A stretch of DNA of 13,715 bases from Aquificaceae bacterium (GCA_027014185.1 JALWEK010000063.1:1-13715); one strand, 5' to 3'. Counted from the stretch's first letter, positions 1 through 8,228 are shown. Notes: generated from the letters alone by a model not told the origin. Numbers and translations are program-made.

Positions 1-1829
1 ATGTTCCTTACAGTCTCGCGCTCCGTTATCTCGAACACGATCTGGTCGGGATCGAACCTGTACTTTTCTATCAGATGGCGCATATTCTCTATGAAGTCCT
101 CGAGAACGAGAGCCCTTGGTGTGAGATTGAAGAAGAGCCTACCCCTAAAGTTGCGTTCCACGGCCTCTTTCAAGGCCTTATCTATGAGGATGTGGTCGAG
201 CTTGTGTATCATGCCCATACTTTCGGCAACGTGGATGAACTCGGATGCCTGTATCAGCCTGCCGTCCTGCTTTATTCTCATTAGGACCTCGTAGGCGTGA
301 ATGCTGCCACTATCGACCTCGACTATCGGTTGGAATGCGGGGACCACACTGCTCTTCTCGATAGCGTCCATTATTAGCATCCCTATCTTCCCTTCCGCCT
401 GCCTTATCCTCTCAAAATCGATCGCCGATGGAAGGGCCACTCTGTTCTTGCCTTCGCTCTTGACCCTGTACATCATGTTGTCAGCAACCAAGAACAGCTC
501 CCTCGCGCTTTCCCCGTGAAGAGGATACACGGCTATGCCTATTGATACGGTAGCCTTAACGGGCTTGCCGTCCGGAGCACGAACGCTGAACTCCTCAAGT
601 TCCTGCAAAAGCCTGTTCGCCGTTCTAAGGGCTTCCTCCTGGGATGTATAGGGCAGTATAACAGCGAACTCGTCCCCTCCGTAGCGGGCCACTATGTCCT
701 CTCTCCTGAAGGTCTTATCTAACAACTTTGCGAACTCCTTAAGGAACTCATCCCCGAATCCGTGCCCGTATGTATCGTTTATGACCTTGAAGTTGTCTAT
801 ATCTATAATCAGAACCGCAAAGCTATAGTTTCTCCTCCTCGCCCTCTCTATTTCATACTCGAGCAGCTCCCAGAACATACGCTGGTTGTAAAGACCCGTC
901 AGGGCGTCCCTCGTTGCGTAATACTCTATCTCCCTCGCGTAGCTCTCCAGGGCACGCGTTGAACCTATTACGCTTGCCAAGGCCGGTAGAAAACCCTCCA
1001 CGACCTTTAACTCGCTCGGCTCAGCGTCGCTGACTATCAAGCTCGCGCATATTATCTGTCCGACTGAGGCATCCTTGAGCACTATATAGACGATCTCCCT
1101 GTTGCGAACATCCTTTTCCTCCTCGGAAAGCTGGTAAGCCGTAAGGGTCACGTTATCGACATCCTTGTAATGATCCTTTACCTTGCTCTTGATCAGCTCC
1201 TCGTAAGAAGAATCCCTTTTACATAACCAGAAGGCGTGGATCTCTATCTCGTCCGGAGCCTTCATAAAGCCTACTATCAGGCAGTCGAGATCGATTACCT
1301 CTGACAGCTTGTCTATAATGCTCTGAACGGCCTCCTTCCAATCTCTGATGTTACCGTAGGGTATCAGGAGAGCTCTGGTTAGCTTTAGCTCCAGCTCGAC
1401 CAGCCGTTTCGATACCTTCTCCTCCTCGAGCTTTTTGAATATGTCCACTATACTGTCCTTTATCTCGTTCAACTCATCAAATCCGAGGTCCTCCCTCTCC
1501 AGGTACTCCACGCCAGGCCCTTCGGAATGCGATAGCCCAAAGGCCTTTTCTCTCAGCCTCGATACGGCTGAGGAAACCTTCTTTTTAAAAACCAAAACTA
1601 TGAGGGATACCCCAAGCAGAGGCGGGATGAACGAGAGCAGAAGTATATTCAAAAAGTGTTTCTCTATAACCTGCTCTATAATGGTCTCTCCTGCATTTTC
1701 ATCCCTAAGCAGGTCTATCGCCAGGTCCCCTATAACGGCCTCTACCATGATTAGGGTTGTGACTGCACTCAGCAGTGATATAAGGAGGGCTATGGTGAGT
1801 AAAAATGTGGTAAACGATCTGTAGATCAT
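1..1829 (-). CDS. Membrane-anchored GGDEF-EAL c-di-GMP turnover protein (3' end outside window)
   Basis: I translated this frame by hand: 609 codons are open from ATG at 1829 to the window edge, so the C-terminus is missing. Two hydrophobic helices (about residues 7-28 and 60-81) flank a short loop of about 30 residues, followed by a linker helix (115-150), a GAF-like region (about 150-295, inferred from length and pattern only), a GGDEF domain (about 300-465) and the start of an EAL domain (about 483 on). Seen in GGDEF: D-x-LTGLYN at 308-315, IDIDNF at 342-347, an intact GGDEF at 384-388, and an RxxD inhibitory site (R375-D378) exactly five residues before it. Seen in EAL: FQP at 499-501, E514-V-L in place of E-A-L, N568 and the EITE motif at 600-603. 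The family makes (GGDEF) and degrades (EAL) cyclic di-GMP at the inner membrane; the key residues suggest both activities are possible. It lies 32 bases after the RHH gene, with no clear ribosome site. Confidence 0.93.
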   Translation of the reverse strand, partial: MIYRSFTTFLLTIALLISLLSAVTTLIMVEAVIGDLAIDLLRDENAGETIIEQVIEKHFLNILLLSFIPPLLGVSLIVLVFKKKVSSAVSRLREKAFGLSHSEGPGVEYLEREDLGFDELNEIKDSIVDIFKKLEEEKVSKRLVELELKLTRALLIPYGNIRDWKEAVQSIIDKLSEVIDLDCLIVGFMKAPDEIEIHAFWLCKRDSSYEELIKSKVKDHYKDVDNVTLTAYQLSEEEKDVRNREIVYIVLKDASVGQIICASLIVSDAEPSELKVVEGFLPALASVIGSTRALESYAREIEYYATRDALTGLYNQRMFWELLEYEIERARRRNYSFAVLIIDIDNFKVINDTYGHGFGDEFLKEFAKLLDKTFRREDIVARYGGDEFAVILPYTSQEEALRTANRLLQELEEFSVRAPDGKPVKATVSIGIAVYPLHGESARELFLVADNMMYRVKSEGKNRVALPSAIDFERIRQAEGKIGMLIMDAIEKSSVVPAFQPIVEVDSGSIHAYEVLMRIKQDGRLIQASEFIHVAESMGMIHKLDHILIDKALKEAVERNFRGRLFFNLTPRALVLEDFIENMRHLIEKYRFDPDQIVFEITERETVRN

Positions 1830-1861
1830 TTTACGCAGCTTTATATGTAAGCTTGAGCGCA

Positions 1862-2155
1862 TCACTTATCATTGTAGTCCTCCATAAACCTCTTCAGCTT
1901 GTCCTCGAGATACTTGTTCCTTTCCTTGCACTTGCCCAGTTCAAAACTCAGATCCTCTATTCTTCTAACAATGTAATCCAGTTTTCTAACTATTTCGTTG
2001 AGCAGATCTTCCTTTTTCTTTCTTTCATACTTGGATTCGTAAAGCATCCTTATAGCTTCTTTTAAAATAACAACCTCTTTCTGGTTCAATTCACACTTCA
2101 AATGGTCGATCATATCGAGCGTATTGTCATCAAATATGTATGTTTTCTTCTTCAA
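1862..2155 (-). CDS. Ribbon-helix-helix DNA-binding protein with coiled-coil tail
   Basis: This 97-residue protein starts at TTG 2155; the choice is supported by a strong AGGAGGT at 2161-2167. Residues 1-10 (MKKKTYIFDD) look like the short basic beta strand of MetJ/Arc/CopG-type RHH proteins, followed by two helices (about 11-23 and 27-43, including KEVVILKEAIRMLYE). Residues 44-95 are almost entirely charged and helical with a heptad-like spacing of I/L/V, a likely coiled coil. RHH proteins bind DNA as dimers through the N-terminal strand, usually at inverted repeats, and often repress their own gene. It is the first gene of a likely two-gene unit with the GGDEF-EAL protein, and a near-perfect palindrome lies over its promoter. 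The function is inferred from fold pattern only; I recognise no closer family. No toxin-like partner is next to it. Confidence 0.72.
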   Translation of the reverse strand: MKKKTYIFDDNTLDMIDHLKCELNQKEVVILKEAIRMLYESKYERKKKEDLLNEIVRKLDYIVRRIEDLSFELGKCKERNKYLEDKLKRFMEDYNDK

Positions 2156-2160
2156 AGCGC

Positions 2161-2167
2161 ACCTCCT
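2161..2167 (-). promoter_or_regulatory. Strong Shine-Dalgarno fixing a TTG start
   Basis: AGGAGGT on the minus strand, five bases before the TTG codon at 2155-2153. It decides the start of the RHH gene, since no ATG or GTG is nearby in frame. Confidence 0.8.
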
Positions 2168-2214
2168 GTATTATGCTTAATGATATAAGTATGTATGTCC
2201 AGAGTAAACCAGAT

Positions 2215-2238
2215 AAAAGCCGTATATATACAGCTTTT
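2215..2238. promoter_or_regulatory. 24-bp imperfect palindrome, candidate RHH operator
   Basis: The outer arms AAAAGC (2215-2220) and GCTTTT (2233-2238) are exact inverted copies, and the core GTATATATAC (2222-2231) is itself a palindrome. Only the pair 2221/2232 (C/A) breaks the symmetry, so 11 of 12 pairs match. The element covers the -10 hexamer and the expected transcription start of the RHH/GGDEF-EAL unit, the position of a repressor operator. Binding by the RHH protein is inference. Confidence 0.5.
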
Positions 2239-2251
2239 GAATATCTATCAA
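2223..2251 (-). promoter_or_regulatory. Sigma-70-type promoter for the RHH/GGDEF-EAL unit
   Basis: On the minus strand TTGATA (2251-2246) is followed by a 17-base spacer and TATATA (2228-2223). Transcription would start near 2216, giving a leader of about 60 bases that carries the AGGAGGT ribosome site. Spacing is optimal and both hexamers are close to consensus. Confidence 0.6.
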
Positions 2252-2285
2252 AAGGCCTTTAAAAGTATCCAAAGGCTCTTTTTAA

Positions 2286-2313
2286 CAAAGAAATCGTCTT
2301 AGCCAACAGACGA
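2286..2313 (-). terminator. Possible terminator after tRNA-His
   Basis: On the minus strand TCGTCT (2313-2308), an 8-base loop and AGACGA (2299-2294) form a 6-bp stem, followed by TTTCTTTGTT. The stem is short and the T-run is interrupted, so it is only a moderate candidate. It lies about 50 bases beyond the CCA end of the tRNA. Confidence 0.4.
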
Positions 2314-2364
2314 AAATAGAAAGCTAATCGATTCTAGTTCAAACTTAATTGCAGTTCAGGATTT

Positions 2365-2440
2365 TGGGGAGGGTGACGGGACTCGAACCCGCGACCCGTG
2401 GATCCACAGTCCACTGCTCTACCAGCTGAGCTACACCCTC
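2365..2440 (-). tRNA. tRNA-His (anticodon GTG)
   Basis: All cloverleaf parts are visible. The acceptor stem GAGGGTG pairs with CACCCTC. The D arm begins TAGCTCAGCTGG. The anticodon stem GTGGA/TCCAC carries loop CTGTGGA with anticodon GTG, and the T arm holds TTCGAGT. The 3' CCA is encoded in the DNA (2367-2365). The histidine identity pair is present: an extra G at position -1 (base 2441) faces discriminator C73 (base 2368). The gene begins 15 bases after the stop codon of the DUF309 gene on the same strand. Confidence 0.97.
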
Positions 2441-2448
2441 CTCAGAGA

Positions 2449-2479
2449 ATAAAAATTATACCACCCTGAAGGGCGGGTA
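2449..2479 (-). terminator. Terminator of the atp/DUF309 transcript, overlapping the gene end
   Basis: On the minus strand CCGCCC-TTCA-GGGTGG forms a six-pair stem (one G-T) with a four-base loop; two further A-T pairs can form after a one-base bulge. It is followed directly by TAATTTTTATT. The hairpin lies within the last codons of the DUF309 gene, whose TAA stop (2458-2456) begins the T-rich tract. Confidence 0.5.
2455..2463 (-). promoter_or_regulatory. Extended -10 promoter for tRNA-His
   Basis: TGG-TATAAT on the minus strand (2463-2455) would start transcription near 2448, a few bases before the tRNA 5' end at 2441. A TTTACC 15 bases upstream is a weak -35. The hexamer overlaps the stop codon of the preceding gene and the stem base of the terminator. 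Confidence 0.5.
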
Positions 2480-3511
2480 AACCCCCACGGGAGATCCCTC
2501 CTTCAGTCTGCGCAGGATCTCCTCTGCGTGCAGGGCAAGCTCCCTCAGGTTTATGGGCAACTTGTTCCTGCAATTCTTCATCTGGGGCAGGGCCTTTTTA
2601 AGCACGTTCTGAGCCTTTTTAAACTCACCGCTCTGGTAGTGGTAAAGAGCTATCGCAAACCTTATAACTCCCTGATAGCACTTTCTCTTTTCCGGATCCT
2701 TAACGTACTCCCAGACCTCTTCCAGTATCTCGTGGGCCTCGTAGAACTCTCCCTCATCCCAGAGCTTTTCCGCTTTTTTCAGGAGCTCGAGCTCCCTGTC
2801 TATCCCCAGGATCATCTCCGCGCCGTACCTCTTCGAGGGCACGTTTTCGTAGAGGAGGTGTAGGAAGGCGCTCACCTCTATGGGCTTTATCCTCCTACTC
2901 CTTGTCGATTCCACAAGCCTGAAGTAAGCTCCCGGCTCATCCACGGAGATAGCGTCCCCAGAACTTTTAGAAAGAGGTACGAAGGCGTGCGGGTTCATCA
3001 TGTACGCTACATGGGTTGCCACAAAGAAGCTATGGTTATCGGGAAGATCTATCCGTTCCAGGAGCTTTTCAAAAAGGGTTGCCGGCTTCTCCTCTTCGCG
3101 CAGATCCTCTACCTGGAGGTTTTCAAAGAAGCCTCTGAGCCAGTTGAAGGCGTCCCTTCTCTTAGATCTCTCCCTTATTAGCAAATCGTAAAAGCTCTCC
3201 CACGCTCCCACCAGAACGAAGGGGGAGAAGCACTCCGCAAGGTTTAGCTCCTCCTTCTTCGAAAGGTATCCGAAAAAGCGCTTGTATATCTGAACCTGGG
3301 AGCTGTCCTCTATCCACAGGGACAGATGCCTTTTGGTCCTCTCCAGCATAGAGATGGCTATGTTCCTGCTTCCGTTCCCCAGGCTATAATTGACGAGCGC
3401 CTTGGAGGCTTCGAGGGGAAGACTTCTCTTCTCTACGTGGATGTAAAAGTACTGGGCTGCCCCTAAGAGTTTTTCTTCCACATGAGAAAGCTTAAAGGAA
3501 AGAGGGGGCAA
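2456..3511 (-). CDS. Protein with C-terminal DUF309 domain
   Basis: 351 residues. The C-terminal part (about 245-312) matches the DUF309 pattern: a G-E-FYEAHEILEEVW stretch (254-267) followed by a YQGVIRFAIALYHYQSGEFKKA-like helix pair (279-300). DUF309 is a small all-helical domain of unknown biochemical role. The first 240 residues are rich in predicted helix and have no motif I recognise; no signal peptide or membrane helix is seen. Family members are often small single-domain proteins, so the long N-terminal region is unusual. The start is taken as TTG 3511, twenty bases after the atpD stop, although no good Shine-Dalgarno precedes it; GTG at codon 11 is an alternative. Position and spacing suggest cotranscription with atpD, but no role in ATP synthase can be claimed. 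Confidence 0.75.
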   Translation of the reverse strand: MPPLSFKLSHVEEKLLGAAQYFYIHVEKRSLPLEASKALVNYSLGNGSRNIAISMLERTKRHLSLWIEDSSQVQIYKRFFGYLSKKEELNLAECFSPFVLVGAWESFYDLLIRERSKRRDAFNWLRGFFENLQVEDLREEEKPATLFEKLLERIDLPDNHSFFVATHVAYMMNPHAFVPLSKSSGDAISVDEPGAYFRLVESTRSRRIKPIEVSAFLHLLYENVPSKRYGAEMILGIDRELELLKKAEKLWDEGEFYEAHEILEEVWEYVKDPEKRKCYQGVIRFAIALYHYQSGEFKKAQNVLKKALPQMKNCRNKLPINLRELALHAEEILRRLKEGSPVGVYPPFRVV

Positions 3512-3531
3512 GGAAAAGGAGATATATCAGG

Positions 3532-4977
<1,446 letters not shown>

Positions 4978-4979
<2 letters not shown>

Positions 4980-5091
4980 ACCCTTTCTCGTGTGGCATAG
5001 GTTTGAGCTCTTCCTTAAGCATAAACAACAAGACCCCTAAGATCACAAGGAGCCCGATAACGACCGAAACCTTAATGGCGATCTCAAACAC
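4978..5091 (-). CDS. 37-residue single-helix membrane protein in the atp operon
   Basis: I read this short gene by hand: GTG 5091 to TAA 4980-4978. The product begins MFEIAIKV and continues SVVIGLLVILGVLLFML (residues 9-25), a clear transmembrane helix, then an acidic/basic tail KEELKPMPHEKG. A GGAGG on the minus strand lies nine bases before the GTG, and the GTG overlaps the stop of the preceding 77-codon gene (GTGTTTGA). The stop in turn overlaps the atpD ribosome site. These tight junctions on both sides are the main evidence that it is translated. I recognise no family; it is too short for a safe homology call. It could be an assembly or stabilising peptide for the ATP synthase, but that is inference from position only. 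Confidence 0.65.
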
Positions 5092-5317
5092 CTCTAAGTT
5101 CCTCCAGGAGCTTGTTTATCTTAATATAACTCCTCGAAGCGAGTCCAGCCGAGATAAAAGCTGTAAGCACTCCAGCTATAGCCAGAAACCCTTTGAATAC
5201 ACTGAACTCTCCCAGCATCACACCCACGGACCCGCCACCGGAAGCTATCATCAGAGTGAAAAACAAACCAAACCTCTGCATCTCCACATCTATAGCCTTG
5301 CTAAGGTACTCCTTCAC
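5084..5317 (-). CDS. 77-residue two-helix membrane protein in the atp operon
   Basis: Starts at GTG 5317, overlapping the TGA of atpG (GTGA), and ends with TGA at 5086-5084. Two hydrophobic helices are clear: about residues 15-36, containing a glycine-rich ASGGGSVGVMLG stretch, and about 41-62, before a basic/acidic amphipathic tail (SRSYIKINKLLEELRGV). The N-terminal 14 residues are charged and helical. A two-helix hairpin of this size next to F1F0 genes recalls the AtpZ/AtpI accessory proteins, but I cannot see a diagnostic motif, so the match is by topology and neighbourhood only. Overlap with atpG strongly suggests it is made together with gamma. It is not subunit c: it lacks the ion-binding carboxylate in the middle of the second helix. 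Confidence 0.8.
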   Translation of the reverse strand: MKEYLSKAIDVEMQRFGLFFTLMIASGGGSVGVMLGEFSVFKGFLAIAGVLTAFISAGLASRSYIKINKLLEELRGV

Positions 5318-6183
5318 TTCATAGCTTCTGCAGCACCAACTATATCTATAAGCTCGAGAGTGATAGACTCCTGCCTCGCCTTGTTAAATATCATGGTCCA
5401 CTGCTTCACAAGGTCGTCCGCGTTCTTAGTGGCGTTGTCCATAGCCACCATCCTCGCGAAGTGCTCCGCAGCGTTGGACTCGACCATAGCCCTGTATATC
5501 TGGTAGTTGAGATACAGGTTCACCAGGTTGTTCATGAACTCTTCCTCGTCCACCTCGAAGGTGTAAACACCCATGCCCCCTGCGCCTTCCTCTGGGAGTT
5601 CGAAGGGTAGGAACTTCCTGGTAACGGGCTTGTAACTCGCTCTCGTTATCATCTCGTTGTTCATCAGATAGACCGCGTCCACCTCGCCGTTCGTGAACCT
5701 CTCCCTCACTATCTCCGAGACCTCCTTGGCTATCCCGAAGTTTACCTCCTTCCTGAAGACCTCATCGTACCCTTTGACTATGCTGTAGTCCCTCTTGGAG
5801 AAATACTGGTAGCCTTTCCTTCCTATCAGTATCAGGCTAATCTGCCTTCCCTTCTCCCGCTTTTCAGCCACGAACTTCTCAGCCTCCCTTATTATGTTGG
5901 AGTTAAAGGCTCCCGCAAGGCCCCTGTCGGCGGTAACGAGTATGAGATCTACTTTCCTTTCTTCCCTTTCCTCGAGGAGGGGCAGCGTTTCCCTATCCAC
6001 GTGTGCGGCGAGGTCCCTTACAAGCTCGTAGAGTTTGTCCGAGTATGGTCTTGAGGAGTAAAGGAGCTCCTGGGCGCGCCTGAGCTTTGCGGCCGAGACC
6101 ACCTTCATGGCGTTGGTGATCCTTCTCGTATTCTTTATACCCTGTATCTTCCTCCTTATGTCTCTCGGGGACAGCTTTGGCAT
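5314..6183 (-). CDS. atpG: F-type ATP synthase subunit gamma
   Basis: 289 residues, standard for F1 gamma, the rotating central stalk linking the membrane ring to the catalytic alpha3beta3 head. The N-terminal helix IRRKIQGIKNTRRITNAMK (9-27) and the C-terminal helix with ITLELIDIVGAAEA (about 274-287) form the coiled coil, and the middle domain carries TADRGLAGAFNSNI (about 84-97). ATG 6183 is the expected start. No Shine-Dalgarno is present; instead TATAAT with a TG two bases above it lies 11 bases upstream, so the transcript probably begins within a few bases of the ATG. It opens the minus-strand run atpG, two small membrane genes, atpD, DUF309 gene. It is divergent from ilvE with less than 50 bases between the starts. 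Confidence 0.97.
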   Translation of the reverse strand: MPKLSPRDIRRKIQGIKNTRRITNAMKVVSAAKLRRAQELLYSSRPYSDKLYELVRDLAAHVDRETLPLLEEREERKVDLILVTADRGLAGAFNSNIIREAEKFVAEKREKGRQISLILIGRKGYQYFSKRDYSIVKGYDEVFRKEVNFGIAKEVSEIVRERFTNGEVDAVYLMNNEMITRASYKPVTRKFLPFELPEEGAGGMGVYTFEVDEEEFMNNLVNLYLNYQIYRAMVESNAAEHFARMVAMDNATKNADDLVKQWTMIFNKARQESITLELIDIVGAAEAMK

Positions 6184-6194
6184 AACGGGGAGGT

Positions 6195-6203
6195 ATTATA
6201 GCA
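6195..6203 (-). promoter_or_regulatory. Extended -10 promoter of atpG
   Basis: TGC-TATAAT on the minus strand, 11 bases before ATG 6183; the leader would be only about 4-5 bases. No good -35 is seen at 16-18 bases, which an extended -10 can tolerate. Confidence 0.55.
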
Positions 6204-6212
6204 CAAACTTTA

Positions 6213-6221
6213 TGGTAGAAT
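6213..6221 (+). promoter_or_regulatory. Possible extended -10 promoter of ilvE
   Basis: TGG-TAGAAT ends eight bases before ATG 6230. If used, the transcript would start one or two bases before that ATG and would exclude the alternative ATG at 6212. Confidence 0.4.
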
Positions 6222-6229
6222 CTTTCCTC

Positions 6230-7147
6230 ATGGAGTACGCCTTTTTCGAGGGTAAGTTCGTCCCCATAGAGGAGGCGAACATAAACATAAAGACCAACTC
6301 CTTCCACTACGGTACCGCCATATTCGAGGGTCTAAGGGCATACTGGAACGAGGAACACGAGCAGCTTTACATTCTCTTTGCAAAGGAACACTTCGAGAGA
6401 TTGCTCAAGAACGCCAGAGCACTCTTCATGGAACTCCCTTACACGGCCGAAGAGCTGGTCGATATAACCAAGGAGCTTCTCAGCAAGAACGGTATAAAGC
6501 AGGACGTTTACATAAGGCCGATAGTCTATTTCAAAGATCTCGCCCTAACTCCAAAGCTGATAGGGTACACCCCCGAAATAGCGATGTACACCTACAACTT
6601 CGGCAGGTACCTGGACACCTCACAGGGGATAAGGGTCAAGGTCTCCTCCTGGAGGAGGAACGAAGACAACTCCATACCCTCCAGATGGAAGGTAGCCGGA
6701 GCTTACGTGAACAGCGCCCTCGCAAAGACAGAGGCCCTGATGGCAGGGTACGATGAGGCCCTCCTTTTGAACTCCCAGGGGTACGTATCGGAAGGATCTG
6801 GGGAGAACATATTTCTGATAAGGGAGGGCAAGGCCGTTACACCCGCTTACAACGAACACATACTCGAGGGAATAACAAGGAAGGCAGTTATAAACCTTTT
6901 AAGGAACGATCTCGTGGTCAAGGTGGAGGAGAGAGCGGTCGCAAGGAGTGAACTCTACGTTGCGGACGAGATATTCCTGACGGGAACGGCCGCCGAAGTC
7001 ACACCAGTCGTGGAGGTGGACAACAGGAAGGTGGGGAGCGGGAAGATAGGGGAGATAACCCGTCAGCTTCAGGAGCTTTACTTCAACGCCGTGAGGGGGA
7101 ACATAGAGAGGTACAGGAGCTGGCTTACGCCCGTATATGAGAAGTGA
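6230..7147 (+). CDS. ilvE: Branched-chain amino acid aminotransferase
   Basis: 305 residues from ATG 6230. Class IV PLP enzyme that interconverts Leu/Ile/Val with their 2-keto acids using glutamate, in the cytoplasm. Visible family features: the N-terminal FFEGKFVP stretch, FHYGTAIFEGLRAY (about 25-38), the PLP-lysine region SRWKVAGAYVNS (about 147-158), the SEGSGENIF phosphate-binding loop, GITRKAVI and the LTGTAAEVTPV segment near the C-terminus. The frame stays open upstream into atpG, but those codons are antisense to that gene. ATG 6212 would add six residues and is also possible; I prefer 6230 because family proteins begin just before the first strand and a -10-like hexamer lies just ahead of it. 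GGGGAGG at 6187-6193 is too far to be a normal ribosome site. The 3' end overlaps the M28 peptidase by 11 bases. Confidence 0.95.
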   Translation: MEYAFFEGKFVPIEEANINIKTNSFHYGTAIFEGLRAYWNEEHEQLYILFAKEHFERLLKNARALFMELPYTAEELVDITKELLSKNGIKQDVYIRPIVYFKDLALTPKLIGYTPEIAMYTYNFGRYLDTSQGIRVKVSSWRRNEDNSIPSRWKVAGAYVNSALAKTEALMAGYDEALLLNSQGYVSEGSGENIFLIREGKAVTPAYNEHILEGITRKAVINLLRNDLVVKVEERAVARSELYVADEIFLTGTAAEVTPVVEVDNRKVGSGKIGEITRQLQELYFNAVRGNIERYRSWLTPVYEK

Positions 7148-8228
7148 ACAGCTGGAAAAGCTTCAGGAGATAACGCACTTCCTATCATCACGGAATAGAG
7201 TCTCCTCCTCGGACGGGATAGAGGAGTCGAGGAACTACATAAGGAAGTTCTTAAGGAAGCTACGTGTTCCCTTCGTGGAGGAGAGCTTCGAGACCGAAAA
7301 GAACATACCCTTGGAAGGGAGGATCAAGCTCAACGGAACCGAGGTAAAGGCGTACCCCTTCGTGGGAAGTCTGTGGGGTGAGAGGGAGGCGAAGGTTGTA
7401 CAGGAAGAAGACGATGTGAGGGGCAAGGTAGCCCTAGTTAAGGTAGGTGGCGAGAGGGAGGAAGAGAAGGTAAGGAAGCTGAAAGAGAAGGGCGCTGTGG
7501 GAGCTATATTCTACATGGAGGAGCTCGTTTCCCCATACATAGGGAACGTAAGCGGGGAGCCCTTTTTAGCCCTCTCTGTGGACAGGGAAACTGCCTTTGA
7601 TCTTCTCGGAAAGGAGGTGAGGATAGAGTCCAAAGTTAAGAAGACCAAGGTGAGGGGAAAGAACCTCTACTTCGACATAGGGAAAGGACCCTTTCTCTAC
7701 ATAACCGCGCACCTGGACTCTAAGCCCTTCGTGAAGGGTACGATAGACAACGCCGTAGGCGTAGCTCTTCTAATGCTCCTCGCACAGGAACTCAAGGATA
7801 CCTACTATTTCCCTTACAGACTCAGGTTCATGATAACCGACGCGGAGGAGCTGGGCCTTGAGGGGGCAAAACATCACGTTAAGAATCTCAAGTACACCGA
7901 GTACGCTATAAACATAGACTCTGTAGGATGGGACAACCCGGCGGTAATATACAAAGACGCCGAGGGCTACAACGGCGAGAGAATAATGGAGAAGTTCTAT
8001 AAACATATAAAGGATATAAAGGTGGATATCCCCTTCAGAGAGGGTAGAAGGGGAAGGAGCGATCATATCCCCTTCAAGAAAAATGGTGTGGAGACCCTCT
8101 TCCTCTCCTCAAACCCCTTTACATTGAGACACACATTCTACGACACCCCCGAGGCCGTTAACTGGAACGTGGTGGAGATGTGGTTCGAGGTTCTGGGCTC
8201 CTTCTTAAGAAGGTTCGAAAAGCTGTGA
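7137..8228 (+). CDS. M28-family zinc aminopeptidase
   Basis: 363 residues. The M28 metal set is complete: H192 (AHLDS), D204 (TIDNAVG), the catalytic/binding pair E237-E238 (DAEELG), D261 (NIDSVGWD) and H332 (RHTFYDT). This predicts a two-zinc exopeptidase that removes N-terminal residues from peptides. Residues 70-165, including the GKVALVKVGG stretch and KGAVGAIFY, look like an inserted PA-type domain, common in this family. No signal peptide is seen, so a cytoplasmic role in peptide recycling is likely; the substrate cannot be told. ATG 7137 lies inside the end of ilvE, suggesting translational coupling. The TGA stop sits 12 bases before lolA. Confidence 0.88.
   Translation: MRSEQLEKLQEITHFLSSRNRVSSSDGIEESRNYIRKFLRKLRVPFVEESFETEKNIPLEGRIKLNGTEVKAYPFVGSLWGEREAKVVQEEDDVRGKVALVKVGGEREEEKVRKLKEKGAVGAIFYMEELVSPYIGNVSGEPFLALSVDRETAFDLLGKEVRIESKVKKTKVRGKNLYFDIGKGPFLYITAHLDSKPFVKGTIDNAVGVALLMLLAQELKDTYYFPYRLRFMITDAEELGLEGAKHHVKNLKYTEYAINIDSVGWDNPAVIYKDAEGYNGERIMEKFYKHIKDIKVDIPFREGRRGRSDHIPFKKNGVETLFLSSNPFTLRHTFYDTPEAVNWNVVEMWFEVLGSFLRRFEKL

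Larger units (their letters stand above)
2168..2364. other. Intergenic region between RHH gene and tRNA-His
   Basis: About 200 bases of AT-rich DNA, the longest gene-free stretch in the window. It holds the promoter and palindrome described separately, a 10-bp perfect palindrome AAAGGCCTTT (2251-2260), a second AAAGGC exactly 20 bases further on (2271-2276), and a hairpin that may end tRNA-His transcription. I see no convincing open reading frame in it. Confidence 0.7.

Noticed and set aside
1862..2155. RHH protein as antitoxin of a toxin-antitoxin pair
   Set aside because: No toxin-like gene adjoins it; the neighbour on the same transcript is a large c-di-GMP enzyme and the other side is a tRNA.
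5084..5317. The 77-residue protein as ATP synthase subunit c
   Set aside because: It has two helices of suitable size but no central Asp/Glu in the second helix and lacks the c-subunit glycine pattern.
5003..5506. A 167-codon plus-strand open frame opposite the small atp genes
   Set aside because: Antisense to the 3' part of atpG and the two membrane genes, Ser/Thr-rich and without domain pattern. The minus-strand genes have coupled junctions and fit better.
6187..6193. GGGGAGG as Shine-Dalgarno for ilvE
   Set aside because: It is 18 bases from ATG 6212 and 36 from ATG 6230, too far for either.
6107..6229. Upstream extension of the ilvE frame
   Set aside because: These codons are antisense to the start of atpG, and the extra residues do not belong to the aminotransferase family.
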